From assembly GCA_029248675.1 (NCBI GenBank), contig JAQWIX010000152.1:1-32066 (forward strand): a DNA stretch of 32,066 nucleotides, given 5' to 3'. Below the pieces are notes generated by a model that was given only the letters and a program-made list of their open reading frames with translations, was not told where the DNA came from and did not search any database. Positions 23,055 to 31,985 of the stretch are shown here, piece by piece (position 1 is the first letter of the stretch; the number at the start of each line of letters is the position of its first letter). Source of the stretch: Pseudomonadales bacterium (GTDB taxonomy: Bacteria; Pseudomonadota; Gammaproteobacteria; Pseudomonadales; Azotimanducaceae). The position numbers and the translations under genes are program-made.

Positions 23055-24719
23055 ATGGAGCAACAAGTAGAACGCGAATCCATGGAATTTGACGTTGTGA
23101 TTGTTGGCGGTGGACCAGCCGGTCTTGCGGCCGCCTGCCGCCTGATGCAGCTGGGCGAAAAAAGCGGTCAAGAGTTGTCCGTTTGCCTAGTGGAAAAAGG
23201 CTCGGAAATTGGCGCGCATATTTTGTCTGGCGCGATTTTTGAGCCGACGGCGCTAAATGAACTGTTTCCAGACTGGCAGGAGCGTGGTGCACCGCTGGAT
23301 AACCCGGTTACCGAAGACCTGATCTATTACATGGTTAACGAGACCAACCGCATCAAAGTGCCCAGTTTCCTCGTACCCAGTGATGCTCACAACGAAGGCA
23401 ATCATGCCATCAGCCTAGCGAACTTGTGCCGCTGGCTGGGCGAGCAGGCAGAAAACATGGGAGTGAACATATTCCCCGGCTTTGCCGCTTCTGAAATTCT
23501 CTACGATGAAAACGGCGCAGTGCGCGGTGTGGCCACCGGCGACATGGGCATTAGCAAGGAAGGCGAGCAGAAAGGCAGCTATACCCCGGGCTATGAGCTG
23601 CTGGGTAAATACACGATTTTCTCTGAAGGCTGCCGCGGTCATCTGGGTAAGCAGCTGATTAACAAGTTCGAGCTAAACGCTGACAGCGGCACCCAGCACT
23701 ATGCCATTGGCATCAAAGAGCTGTGGACTATTGATCCGGCCAAGCACAAGCCCGGAAAGGTAATGCACAGTATCGGGTGGCCCCTTAATCACATGCCCGG
23801 CGGCGCGACGGGCGGCTCATTCTTATATCACCTGCCGGACAATCAAGTGTCCTTAGGGCTGATCGTGGATTTGAGCTACAAAAACCCACACCTGTCGCCC
23901 TTTGACGAAATGCAGCGCTGGAAACATCACCCGCTGATTGCTGACATCTTGGAGGGTGGCGAACGAGTCTCTTATGGCGCTCGGGCCATTTCTAAGGGCG
24001 GTTTACAGGCGTTGCCGAAGCTCACGGTACCCGGAGCACTAATCGCTGGAGACGACGCGGGCTTCCTAAACGTACTCAAGATTAAAGGCAGCCATACCGC
24101 CATGAAGTCAGGGATGTTGGCTGCAGAAGCTGCCTTTGACGAACTCAGCGAGGGCCATGCCCAAACCGAAGCTACGTCATTCCAAACAAGGTTCGAGAAT
24201 TCATGGTTGTTTGATGAGCTGAACCGCTCACGCAATGTAGGTCCTGCCCTACACAAATTGGGGGTTTTGGGCGGCTCAGGCTACGCCTTTGCCGATCAGT
24301 ATTTCGCCGGCAACCAACCTTGGACCCTGACGGATCCAACACCGGACTATGCGACTCTGAAGCCAGCCGCGGCCAGCAAGGCTATCGACTACCCTAAACC
24401 CGATGGCGTCTTGTCCTTCGATAAGTTGTCTTCCGTGTTCTTGTCCAACACCAATCACGAAGAAGATCAGCCCTGTCACCTGACCCTGAAAGATGCCGAT
24501 GTGCCGGTTCGTGACAACCTGCCCAAGTATGCTGAGCCGGCTCAGCGCTACTGCCCGGCCGGAGTCTATGAAATCGTCGAAGAAACCGACGGCCCTCGCT
24601 TTCAGATCAACGCGCAAAACTGCGTGCACTGTAAGACCTGTGACATCAAAGATCCGTCCCAAAACATCACTTGGGTGGTACCCGAGGGCGCTGGAGGCCC
24701 CAACTACCCGAACATGTAA
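23055..24719 (+). CDS. Electron transfer flavoprotein-ubiquinone oxidoreductase
   Basis: 554 aa, the normal size for ETF-QO. It oxidises reduced ETF at the inner membrane and reduces ubiquinone. The N-terminal FAD fold is FDVVIVGGGPAGLAAACRLMQLG. Further family blocks are GAHILSGAIFEPTALNELFPDW, HAISLANLCRWLGEQAE, FSEGCRGHLGKQL, HSIGWPLNHMPGGATGGSFLYHL, PGALIAGDDAGFLNVLKIKGSHTAMKSGMLAAEAAF and ENSWLFDELNRSRNVGPAL. The C-terminal [4Fe-4S] cluster ligands are visible as C500 (YCPAG) and C523, C526, C529 (CVHCKTC). AGAGGA precedes the ATG; Met10 is an alternative start. It is divergent from etfBA and ends at a strong terminator. Together with EtfAB it links the acyl-CoA dehydrogenases to respiration. 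Confidence 0.98.
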   Translation: MEQQVERESMEFDVVIVGGGPAGLAAACRLMQLGEKSGQELSVCLVEKGSEIGAHILSGAIFEPTALNELFPDWQERGAPLDNPVTEDLIYYMVNETNRIKVPSFLVPSDAHNEGNHAISLANLCRWLGEQAENMGVNIFPGFAASEILYDENGAVRGVATGDMGISKEGEQKGSYTPGYELLGKYTIFSEGCRGHLGKQLINKFELNADSGTQHYAIGIKELWTIDPAKHKPGKVMHSIGWPLNHMPGGATGGSFLYHLPDNQVSLGLIVDLSYKNPHLSPFDEMQRWKHHPLIADILEGGERVSYGARAISKGGLQALPKLTVPGALIAGDDAGFLNVLKIKGSHTAMKSGMLAAEAAFDELSEGHAQTEATSFQTRFENSWLFDELNRSRNVGPALHKLGVLGGSGYAFADQYFAGNQPWTLTDPTPDYATLKPAAASKAIDYPKPDGVLSFDKLSSVFLSNTNHEEDQPCHLTLKDADVPVRDNLPKYAEPAQRYCPAGVYEIVEETDGPRFQINAQNCVHCKTCDIKDPSQNITWVVPEGAGGPNYPNM

Positions 24720-24734
24720 GGGGCGAAGTCGCTT

Positions 24735-24790
24735 AAAAAGGCTACCTTTCGGCTTGCGGAAGGCTCCCTCTGCGGGAAGGTGGCTTTTTT
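24735..24790 (+). terminator. Bidirectional terminator between ETF-QO and the DUF1285 gene
   Basis: Outer arms AAAAAGGCTACCTT and AAGGTGGCTTTTTT pair along 14 positions with two G-U wobbles. The 28-nt interior can form an additional small hairpin. It ends in six T on the plus strand and five T on the minus strand. It lies 15 nt after the ETF-QO stop and 7 nt from the convergent gene's stop, so it can serve both. Confidence 0.9.
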
Positions 24791-24797
24791 GGTGGGT

Positions 24798-25328
24798 TTA
24801 AACCACAGATCCAAGATTGAAGACCTCACCGTCGCTGCGCACCATCAGGGCATCGTTTTCCAACGCTCCCTCTTCCACCAAACGATAAAAGACACTGCGC
24901 TGTATTCTGGCCTCAAGACCATCCCGAATGTGGAGAAATGGTCGACCATCCCGCATGGTAATGGGGTGTTCCACACCCGCAATCACGTAGTCCCCAACGT
25001 TGGTACTAAACAGCATCTGCTTGGCTGCACCCTCACCTCGCACATCCAAATCCACGGCTATGAAAGGCACCTCGGCGACCTGAATCTGCATTTTCTCCCC
25101 AGGGGTGACAAGGAAATAATCGTCCTCTTCACGCCTCAGGATAGTTGCGAACAGATCCACTAGGGGTTGTCGCTCTATGCGAGTACCTTCGTGATACCAC
25201 GCCCCCTCTCTATCGATTCGAATATCGATGACGCCGGTATGAGCAGGCTGCCATAAATGCACGGGGGGCAGCCGCTTACCTTGCTGAAGCTGAGTGAGGG
25301 TTTCAAATAAGTCGTCTATGTAGGACAT
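24798..25328 (-). CDS. DUF1285 domain-containing protein
   Basis: 176 aa, covering the whole DUF1285 family length. Recognised by LPPVHLWQPAHTGVIDIRIDREGAWYHEGTRIERQPLVDLFATILRREEDDYFLVTPGEKMQIQVAEVPFIAVDLDV. The C-terminal part continues TNVGDYVIAGVEHPITMRDGRPFLHIRDGLEARIQRSVFYRLVEEG. The family is widespread in Proteobacteria and its biochemical function is not established. No signal peptide or membrane helix is seen, so it is probably cytoplasmic. It lies downstream of moaA in the same direction with a 132-bp gap and ends at the terminator shared with ETF-QO. Confidence 0.88.
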   Translation of the reverse strand: MSYIDDLFETLTQLQQGKRLPPVHLWQPAHTGVIDIRIDREGAWYHEGTRIERQPLVDLFATILRREEDDYFLVTPGEKMQIQVAEVPFIAVDLDVRGEGAAKQMLFSTNVGDYVIAGVEHPITMRDGRPFLHIRDGLEARIQRSVFYRLVEEGALENDALMVRSDGEVFNLGSVV

Positions 25329-25460
25329 GGGGCCTCAAGGATCTATGAATTCAGTGGCCTGAACGACTACTGATGGCGGAAGACTACTTCAGTTTATGAG
25401 GCTTCGTGGTGACGATATCGGTGACTTTTGTTAACCCCGTGTCAGCGGAGCTTGAGGCCA

Positions 25461-26456
25461 CTAACCGCCAATGAACTTCATTACCGTCACTTCGCCCTGA
25501 AAATTCTCGCTTTGCTTGTCCGCCAAAGCACCCAGGAGTACTTGGTGCAATTCGGCTTGGGCCTGTTCATCTGGTAATGCCAGCAGCGACCGAATATCCG
25601 ATGAACGCGCATTGGAGAGACAACCGTACAGAGCGCCATTAGAGGACAATCGCAGGCGCGTGCAGTTTCGACAAAAGGGCTCGCTTTCGTTGGCAATGAC
25701 GCCAAAGGTGCCCTTTTGTGGGATTTCATAGCGTACCGCCGTGGAATCAAAAGGCGCATCGGTACGGCTGAAGCTATAGCGAGACGCGATGCGCTCCAAA
25801 ATACTCTCCATGGAAAAGAATTCGCGCTGATACGCTGGACTAGCCTGGAGATGCCCCATGTTCATCAGTTCAATGAAGCGCAACTCAATACCCCGCTCCA
25901 GGGCATAGTCCAACAACGGTAGAATTTGGTCATCGTTGACATGATGCATGGGCACCATGTTGATTTTGACTTTAAGCCCCCCAGCCTGCATCAGCTCGAT
26001 ACCATGTAACACCGTATTCAGATCACCGGAGCGGGCGATGGCTCTGAAATGCTCTCGGTCTAGAGTATCTAAACTGACATTTATGCGTTTCATTCCAGAA
26101 TCGATAATGTTCTGGGCATAGCGGGGCAAAAGCTGGCCGTTGGTGGTCAGGGACACATCCGTCAGGCCCAAGTCCATAATGCCCTGCAAGGTCGCTGGAA
26201 ACTTGGGGGAAAGCAGTGGTTCGCCGCCGGTAATGCGTACCTTATCGATGCCTGCGGTTGCAATCAGGAGCCGAGTGGCCCGAACGATTTCCTCACCGCT
26301 AAGCTCGTAGGCCGCCGCCTGTAAGCGCTTGCCGTCAGGTACGCAGTAGGTACACGCGTAGTTGCATGCGGCTGTTAGGCTCAGGCGTAAATTGCGAAAC
26401 CTGCGCCCGAGCCGGTCAACGATCAAATGCTGCTGGTCGTTGGTGATTTCTTGCAT
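25461..26456 (-). CDS. moaA: GTP 3',8-cyclase (molybdenum cofactor biosynthesis)
   Basis: 331 aa (E. coli MoaA is 329). Radical-SAM enzyme converting GTP to 3',8-cyclo-GTP, the first step of molybdopterin synthesis. The N-terminal cluster ligands are C31, C35, C38 in CNYACTYCVPDG. The C-terminal cluster ligands are C262, C265, C279 in PFCRNCTRLRLSSNGALYGCL. Other signatures are VRITGGEPLL, LTTNGQLL, RINVSLDTLDREHF, INMVPMHHVND and LRFIELMNMG. The protein ends in Gly-Gly, a conserved tail needed in this family. No other mo-cofactor gene is beside it. It starts 38 nt after the murF stop without an obvious Shine-Dalgarno, so it may be translated by coupling. Confidence 0.97.
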   Translation of the reverse strand: MQEITNDQQHLIVDRLGRRFRNLRLSLTAACNYACTYCVPDGKRLQAAAYELSGEEIVRATRLLIATAGIDKVRITGGEPLLSPKFPATLQGIMDLGLTDVSLTTNGQLLPRYAQNIIDSGMKRINVSLDTLDREHFRAIARSGDLNTVLHGIELMQAGGLKVKINMVPMHHVNDDQILPLLDYALERGIELRFIELMNMGHLQASPAYQREFFSMESILERIASRYSFSRTDAPFDSTAVRYEIPQKGTFGVIANESEPFCRNCTRLRLSSNGALYGCLSNARSSDIRSLLALPDEQAQAELHQVLLGALADKQSENFQGEVTVMKFIGG

Positions 26457-26494
26457 AGTAGTGATTCGTTACATCCGTTTGTTTAGCGCGTTGG

Positions 26495-27934
26495 TTACGC
26501 CAGTTTGACCAGCAGCTTGCTGACAAAGGCGCTGGCCCAAAAAATTCGGTTAGAACCCTTGACCAACACACGGTCACCGGGGCGAAGTGTTTGCACCAAC
26601 AAAGCCTCCAGTTCGGCGTTGGCTTCTTGGAATCGGCCGCAAATACGTTGACTTAGCGATTGTCCTAGCGCCGTGCTATGTAGTCGATCCGCGGCTTGAT
26701 TCATCTGTTCTCCGACAAGGACAATACCATGCAGTGCCGGTTCATGGGCAAGACCGTCTAAGAGTTTCTCATGAGCCGCCGCCCCTTGATCCCCCAGTTC
26801 TCGCATGTCGCCGAGCACAACGAAGCTGCGCTGAGGCTCACCATCTGAGGACTGTAATCTTGTGCCAGCTTGGGACAAAAAGGCGGTGATGGCCGCCTGC
26901 ATGCTGCTCGGATTGGCGTTGTAGCTGTCGTCCACGACTTCAATACCCGAGGCGATATGAGAGTTGCCTCGGCCGTTGGGCACGGAGTCCCCGCTCAACG
27001 CTAGCCCCGAAGCCAATTCAAAATCTAATAGCTTCATAGCTAGCAGGCAGGCGCTAAGGGTCAGAGCCCGATGAACCCCGCCGCCAGGCACCTTGGCGAC
27101 TATCGGTTCGCCGAAAAGAGACAACGACAGCCGATCTCCCTGCAAATCGTCTATTCGGGCATGACTGTCCAAACCATCACCGAAGTGGTAGCCGTCTATG
27201 GCCAGTTCGTCGTGCACAACACGCAAACCTTCACTGGGCAAAGTGGAAAAGATTTGGCTTTTTTCCTCAACCAAGGCTTGTCGGGAGGTAAAGTTCTCAA
27301 TGTGAGCGTTTTGCACGTTGAGCAATATCGATAGGTCCGGTTGCACCAAGGCCGTCAGTGGGCCGATTTCCCCGGGATTGCTGGTGCCAATTTCGAAAAC
27401 CCACGCCGGGGCCTGCTGCCAAGCATTCGCCAAAGACAGCGGCACACCAATATGATTATTGAAACTTCCAGGTGGCGCATAGGCCTGTAGGGCTTCAGCC
27501 AAAAAACTCTTGGCAGTTGTTTTTCCGCTACTGCCTGTCACCGCCAAGATCGGGCCGGCCAGTCGCTCCCGCCCTGCCTTGCCCAGTTGCCAAAGACCGT
27601 CATAGGTGTCGGCGATTTGATATTGAGGTATTCCAACATCTTGCAGGTGGGAAACTAGGGCCCCTACTGCGCCATTCTCCAAAGCATGTGCCAGATAGTT
27701 GTGACCGTCAGCGTTGCTACGAGCGCTGGTTTTAAAGCGCTCTCCGGGATCGCCGGCCAATGCGATAAATAGGTCGCCCGGCTTCACCAAACGACTGTCG
27801 ACGGCAACGCCAGTGATTGGCATGAGAGCGCCGCGGGTCGACAACCGTTCATTATTCTCAAAGGGACCGTCGTAGAGAGCACTCAACACTTGGTGTGACC
27901 ACGTCACCTGATTTTTCAGATCAATTGTTGCCAT
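26495..27934 (-). CDS. murF: UDP-N-acetylmuramoyl-tripeptide--D-alanyl-D-alanine ligase
   Basis: 479 aa, a little longer than typical MurF (about 450). ATP-dependent cytoplasmic ligase adding D-Ala-D-Ala to UDP-MurNAc-tripeptide. Domain 1: ITGVAVDSRLVKPGDLFIALAG and DGHNYLAHALENGAVGALVS. Domain 2 carries the ATP loop AVTGSSGKTTAKSFLAEAL (residues 131-149), SFNNHIGVPLSLANA, VFEIGTSNPGEIGPLTALVQPDLSILLNVQNAHIENF and the carbamylated-Lys segment around VEEKSQIF. Domain 3: VVDDSYNANPSSMQAAI, VVLGDMRELGDQGAAAHE, and VLVKGSNRIFWASAFVSKL. murF normally lies in the dcw cell-division cluster; here its neighbours are moaA and sppA. It may be a relocated sole copy or a second copy; the window cannot tell. 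Confidence 0.93.
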   Translation of the reverse strand: MATIDLKNQVTWSHQVLSALYDGPFENNERLSTRGALMPITGVAVDSRLVKPGDLFIALAGDPGERFKTSARSNADGHNYLAHALENGAVGALVSHLQDVGIPQYQIADTYDGLWQLGKAGRERLAGPILAVTGSSGKTTAKSFLAEALQAYAPPGSFNNHIGVPLSLANAWQQAPAWVFEIGTSNPGEIGPLTALVQPDLSILLNVQNAHIENFTSRQALVEEKSQIFSTLPSEGLRVVHDELAIDGYHFGDGLDSHARIDDLQGDRLSLSLFGEPIVAKVPGGGVHRALTLSACLLAMKLLDFELASGLALSGDSVPNGRGNSHIASGIEVVDDSYNANPSSMQAAITAFLSQAGTRLQSSDGEPQRSFVVLGDMRELGDQGAAAHEKLLDGLAHEPALHGIVLVGEQMNQAADRLHSTALGQSLSQRICGRFQEANAELEALLVQTLRPGDRVLVKGSNRIFWASAFVSKLLVKLA

Positions 27935-28149
27935 CCCCCATAGTAGCCTGATTGTTCCGCATAAACAGGAGGCTCGGACTAGCTTGTTGTGCCTTTCGCC
28001 CCTGGTGACACGAGTTGGGCTGGGTCATCTGTATCGACCAGACCACAACCCAAGGTTTGTTTAACTTAACGTTCTGCAATATCGACAATGTCGCTTGGGT
28101 TTGTATCCGCCGTGGCGGTAAGCTCGTTGTTCTACTGCTGGAGATTGCG

Positions 28150-30024
28150 ATGTCAGAACATGCGCCCAAACAGGGCTTTTTTGCGCGATGGGGTCAACGC
28201 ATTACGTCTTTACGTAATTTCGTGGTCAACGCAGGCTTTTTGGTTCTTCTTGTGGTTGTCGCCAGCGCTTTGTTCAGTAGCCCTGAGCGGGCTGAAATCA
28301 ACGATGACAGCGCCCTCTTCATCTCACCCATGGGCGTCGTGGTAGAGCAAATAACCCCACCTGCCGACTGGCGGGATTTGCTGTTTCGTTCAGCCGACGC
28401 GGGTCTAATTGACATCGGTGACTTAATTGAGGCCATTGATATGGCCGCAGATGACTCGAGGATTCGCCTGATCGTCATAAACTTTGATCAAGTTGCTGGC
28501 ATTTCTTCGGCTCAGGCCACGCGCATTGGCCAGGCCCTCAAAGCTTTTCGCGATCAAGGCAAAGAGGTGTTGGCCTATACCGAATATAGCGGCCAAATGC
28601 AGTATTTGACGACCAGCCATGCGGACAAGATTTTTCTGCACCCCATGGGCGCGGTCATGCTCACCGGGTTGGGCGGTGACCGCTTGTATTTCGCCGAGAT
28701 GCTGGAAAAACTGAAGGTAGAAATGCACATATTCCGAGTGGGGGATTACAAGTCCGCCACCGAACCGTTTTCGCGTAACAACATGTCACCACTGGCTCGG
28801 CAAGACGCTCAGCGCTTAGTGGACGGGCTATGGCAGAGCATTACTCAGACCATTGCGAGCAACCGGGCACTGTCCCAAGCGGATATCCTAGACTTTGCCA
28901 ACGACTACGAGATTTTTCTGGCTGCGGCTCAAGGCAATGGTGCTCAAGCTACCCTGGATCAAAATTTAGTAGACGGCCTGATGACAGCATCGGCTTTTCG
29001 CGACTATGTAGGCGAGTTGGTGGGTTGGCAGGATCAAATGCTTAACGGTGTCGATTACCAATCCTATCTGATGCTCCGAGACGGCGACATCGGGCCCGCC
29101 ACAGCCCCTGAAGAAGCCATTGTCGGCGTGTTGACGGCCCAAGGTCCGATTGTGGAGTCAGGCCTCTCCAGCAGTGACGCAGCAGTTGCTGACGAGTTGG
29201 TCGAGCAAATCCGCATGGCCCGAGATAATGCCGACATCAAAGCATTGGTTGTCAGAGTCGACTCACCCGGAGGCAGCGCTTTCGCCTCGGAACTTATTCG
29301 TGAAGAACTCGAAGCATTTCAACTCACCGGCAGACCTGTGGTGGCCTCCTTTGGCAGCGTTGCAGCCTCTGGTGGTTATTGGATTTCGGCCACGGCTGAC
29401 GCTATTTTCGCCGAACCCACAACGATCACCGGCTCCATCGGGATTTTCGGGCTGGTGCCTAATTTCGCAAGCAGTCTTGATGCGATCGGCGTCACCGCCG
29501 ACGGGGTGTCCAGCGCGCCATTGGCTCGTGGACTTAGCGTAGTCAGCGATCTCAGTCCTCAAGCTAAAAATATTCTCCAGCTCTCGGTTGACCACGGTTA
29601 TCGGGAGTTCTTAGCCTTAGTCACTCGAGGCCGGCAACTATCACTCACAGATGTTGAAACCATTGCGCAGGGACGTATTTGGAGCGGAGTGGCGGCTAAA
29701 GAAATTGGTCTTGCTGATGAAATTGGTGGTCTCAACGAGGCCTTGAACCACGCAGCGGATCTAGCGGGATTAACCGAATGGTCGTCTCAAGATTTGCTGC
29801 CCCCCCTCGACCCACAAAGCGTATTTATGATGGAACTGATGCAGGCAACTGCCATTGACCCTTTGGACTCAGATTTTCTCGATGTCGTTAAGGGCAGCTT
29901 TGCTGAACCGCTGTCTTGGCAAAGTCATTGGTTCAAAGCCCTGAGTGAAGACCTGAGTAAACTCAACGCCTTTAACGACCCCCGGCATGTGTATGCCATG
30001 TGCTTGGCATGTGGCGCGCACTAG
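28150..30024 (+). CDS. sppA: Signal peptide peptidase SppA, 67K type
   Basis: 624 aa from ATG 28150, preceded by GGAG (ORF-track start 28015 adds 45 doubtful residues); E. coli SppA is 618. The N-terminus has a cytoplasmic segment and one membrane helix (FVVNAGFLVLLVVVASALF). Two tandem ClpP-like domains follow, as in the long type. The general-base Lys is K201 in FRVGDYKSATEPFSRNNMS, and the nucleophile is S407 in FGSVAASGGYWIS, matching E. coli K209 and S409. Other blocks are VVRVDSPGGSAFASELIREEL, GSIGIFG and GRIWSGVAAKEIGLADEIGG. It degrades cleaved signal peptides in the inner membrane. It is divergent from murF and convergent with the AGCS symporter gene. Confidence 0.97.
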   Translation: MSEHAPKQGFFARWGQRITSLRNFVVNAGFLVLLVVVASALFSSPERAEINDDSALFISPMGVVVEQITPPADWRDLLFRSADAGLIDIGDLIEAIDMAADDSRIRLIVINFDQVAGISSAQATRIGQALKAFRDQGKEVLAYTEYSGQMQYLTTSHADKIFLHPMGAVMLTGLGGDRLYFAEMLEKLKVEMHIFRVGDYKSATEPFSRNNMSPLARQDAQRLVDGLWQSITQTIASNRALSQADILDFANDYEIFLAAAQGNGAQATLDQNLVDGLMTASAFRDYVGELVGWQDQMLNGVDYQSYLMLRDGDIGPATAPEEAIVGVLTAQGPIVESGLSSSDAAVADELVEQIRMARDNADIKALVVRVDSPGGSAFASELIREELEAFQLTGRPVVASFGSVAASGGYWISATADAIFAEPTTITGSIGIFGLVPNFASSLDAIGVTADGVSSAPLARGLSVVSDLSPQAKNILQLSVDHGYREFLALVTRGRQLSLTDVETIAQGRIWSGVAAKEIGLADEIGGLNEALNHAADLAGLTEWSSQDLLPPLDPQSVFMMELMQATAIDPLDSDFLDVVKGSFAEPLSWQSHWFKALSEDLSKLNAFNDPRHVYAMCLACGAH

Positions 30025-30030
30025 GCCCCC

Positions 30031-30062
30031 GAGCGGCTCACGCTACCGCCAGCTAGCCGCTC
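30031..30062. repeat. Hairpin between the convergent sppA and symporter genes
   Basis: GAGCGGCT and AGCCGCTC form a perfect 8-bp stem around a 16-nt loop, 7 nt after the sppA stop. It could end transcription in the 78-bp convergent gap, but no T tract follows on either side, so a terminator role is uncertain. Confidence 0.4.
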
Positions 30063-30102
30063 TTCAAGGGTGTCTTTAAGGCAGGAAAGGCTATCGGTGA
30101 TA

Positions 30103-31776
30103 TCAGCCCTGCTCTGAGGCTTTAAGCTTGGCCCAATACTCTTGGGTCATTTGCTTTACCTCGACCCGCATCAAGAACATGCCCACCAAGTTTGGCAGCG
30201 TCATAAGCGCTACGGTCACTGCCGAAATCAGCCAGATAAGCGAAGTATCGACAATGGTGGCCGCAAAGAAACCGAACACGTAAAAACACCGATAGGGAAG
30301 TACCCAGGATGTCCCCAGCAGGTAAGTGACTGCACGGTCGCCATAATATGACCAAGCAATGGCCGTGGAGAAGGCAAAAAGCGTCAAGCCGATGGTGACT
30401 AGTAGCCCGCCGGACTCACCCAAAAAACTTTGTTCAAAGGCTTTTGCCGTTAACGGCACGGAATGTAGCAAGGACAAGCCATCCATCTGCAGGCTGCTAT
30501 CAACCAAACCGCCCTCCTCGATGGCTACGAGGCCACTGTAGGGCCGCCCGTCCTTGGATATCTGAACCTGTTCTGCCACGGAGCGGTTATGCAAGACGGT
30601 GACGTTGGCAAGATCCGGTATGCCGGCGACAACCCTAATGGTGCCGCTGAAGGCACGTACAGGATCGTTCGGCGGTGCGACCAAGTCCAAATGTGCCGAT
30701 AGCTGAGCCACATGTAACGGATCCTGATCACTGTACTGGCCTGCGACAATTTCTGTATCGGTCTGGCTAAAGGATGTGGGGTATTTTTCCTGCCAAACAC
30801 CAGAAGACAAAATCACCAAGCCCGTCAAGGTGCAGATGATCAGTGTGTCGATAAAGGGCTCTAAAATCGCCACCATGCCCTCGGCAACAGGCTCCTTGGT
30901 CTTAGCGGCAGCGTGGGCTATGGGTGCTGAGCCTTGTCCTGCTTCGTTGGAGTAAAGGCCACGATTCACGCCACGGTTAAATGCGTAGGCAAATGACGCT
31001 CCGAGAAAGCCCCCAGCGGCAGCGGACCCGGTAAATGCATAGGCGAAAACCGATGACAAAGCTGGAAGCACGTTGTCGATATTTGAAAATATTACGGCCA
31101 AGGCGCCCACTGTGTAGAGCACGCCCATGGTGGGGACCAATGTCGCAGAAACCGCTGCAATCCGTTTAACCCCGCCAATAATGACGAAACCCATGAGCCC
31201 AGCGAACACCGCGCCGGATATCCAAGACGCTACCCCAAAGGAGGTTTCGATACCCGATGCCATGTTATTGGCCTGGGGCATGTTGCCGGAGCCAAACGAA
31301 CTAACCACCGTGGCAATGGCAAAGAAAACCGCAAGCCACTTCATGCCTAGGCCGTATTCCATGTAATACATGGGACCGCCGGCCATAAAGCCCTCATCGT
31401 CCTGCTTGCGATATTTGTGACTGATGGATACTTCGACAAACTTTGTGGTCATACCCAGAAGCGCTGTGGCCCACATCCAAAACAGCGCTGCGGGCCCGCC
31501 TAGAAAGATTGCAAATGCCACGCCACCAATATTGCCGGTGCCTACAGTGCCGGAAAGTGCCGTGGACAGCGCCTGAAAATGCGAGGTATCGCCGGGGTCG
31601 CTGTTGTCGGTATGACGGCCAAACAGCACCGACCAAGCGTGTTTGAAAAAGCGTATTTGTGGAAAGCCCAGATAGATCGTAAACAGTAGGCCAATACCCA
31701 GCAGCGCAATGGGGAAGTAAGCGGCTCCGCCTAGCACACTGTCCAGTAAGGAAAAAAAGTCGGTGATCGCGGACAT
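30103..31776 (-). CDS. AGCS family sodium:alanine/glycine symporter with extra loop
   Basis: 557 aa from ATG 31776, preceded by CGGAGA; the ORF-track start adds 8 residues. Family signatures: GIGLLFTIYLGFPQIRFF, STALSGTVGTGNIGGVAFAIFLGGPAALFWMWATALLGMTTKFVEV, FMAGGPMYYMEYGLG, ASFAYAFNRGVNRGLYSNEAGQGSAPIAHAAAKTKEPVAEG and LFAFSTAIAWSYYGDRA. These identify a Na+/amino-acid symporter in the inner membrane (alanine, glycine or relative). It is about 80-100 residues longer than usual. The excess lies between LTGLVILSSGVW and PLTAKAFEQSF, where a hydrophilic stretch of about 100 residues replaces a short loop. The gene lies 13 nt after the alkaline phosphatase stop, so both are probably one transcript. 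Confidence 0.94.
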   Translation of the reverse strand: MSAITDFFSLLDSVLGGAAYFPIALLGIGLLFTIYLGFPQIRFFKHAWSVLFGRHTDNSDPGDTSHFQALSTALSGTVGTGNIGGVAFAIFLGGPAALFWMWATALLGMTTKFVEVSISHKYRKQDDEGFMAGGPMYYMEYGLGMKWLAVFFAIATVVSSFGSGNMPQANNMASGIETSFGVASWISGAVFAGLMGFVIIGGVKRIAAVSATLVPTMGVLYTVGALAVIFSNIDNVLPALSSVFAYAFTGSAAAGGFLGASFAYAFNRGVNRGLYSNEAGQGSAPIAHAAAKTKEPVAEGMVAILEPFIDTLIICTLTGLVILSSGVWQEKYPTSFSQTDTEIVAGQYSDQDPLHVAQLSAHLDLVAPPNDPVRAFSGTIRVVAGIPDLANVTVLHNRSVAEQVQISKDGRPYSGLVAIEEGGLVDSSLQMDGLSLLHSVPLTAKAFEQSFLGESGGLLVTIGLTLFAFSTAIAWSYYGDRAVTYLLGTSWVLPYRCFYVFGFFAATIVDTSLIWLISAVTVALMTLPNLVGMFLMRVEVKQMTQEYWAKLKASEQG

Positions 31777-31789
31777 AGATTCTCCGGGG

Positions 31790-31985
31790 CTATTGGCCAA
31801 ATAAGGCGTTGTACATCACATCAAAGAGCCGGTTTTGCTCCATCACGCCGCCTACGGCTTGGGCGTTTACTCCAATGGCGAAGGCCGCCACATCCTCTCC
31901 GGCATGGGTCTCGGCAGCCAAGGGAACCATGCCAAGCTGTTGGTAGTCTGGGTCTTGGGTGTCAACGTCGCTGAGGTCTTGGGGC
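31790..31985 (-). pseudogene. Alkaline phosphatase, C-terminal fragment (N-terminal part not contiguous)
   Basis: Not in the ORF track because no long Met-initiated frame exists. The minus frame ending at TAG 31790-31792 reads QDLSDVDTQDPDYQQLG, VPLAAETHAGEDVAAFAIG, then VGGVMEQNRLFDVMYNALFGQ. ETHAGEDVA carries the last metal-ligand His of PhoA-type alkaline phosphatases (periplasmic phosphomonoesterases), and the G-V-EQN tail is their usual C-terminus. Going upstream, the family match is lost near 31975-31985 and an in-frame TGA stands at 31997-31999, so the preceding part of the protein is not where it should be. See the plus-strand fragment beside it. Either the gene is rearranged or the sequence is mis-joined here. 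Confidence 0.82.

Noticed and set aside
22950-23292. Minus-strand ORFs of 73 and 107 aa at the ETF-QO start
   Set aside because: They are antisense to the conserved FAD-binding region of ETF-QO and have no family resemblance.
28015-28149. 45-residue upstream extension of SppA in the ORF track
   Set aside because: It lacks homology to the SppA N-terminus; ATG 28150 has a GGAG site and gives the normal length.
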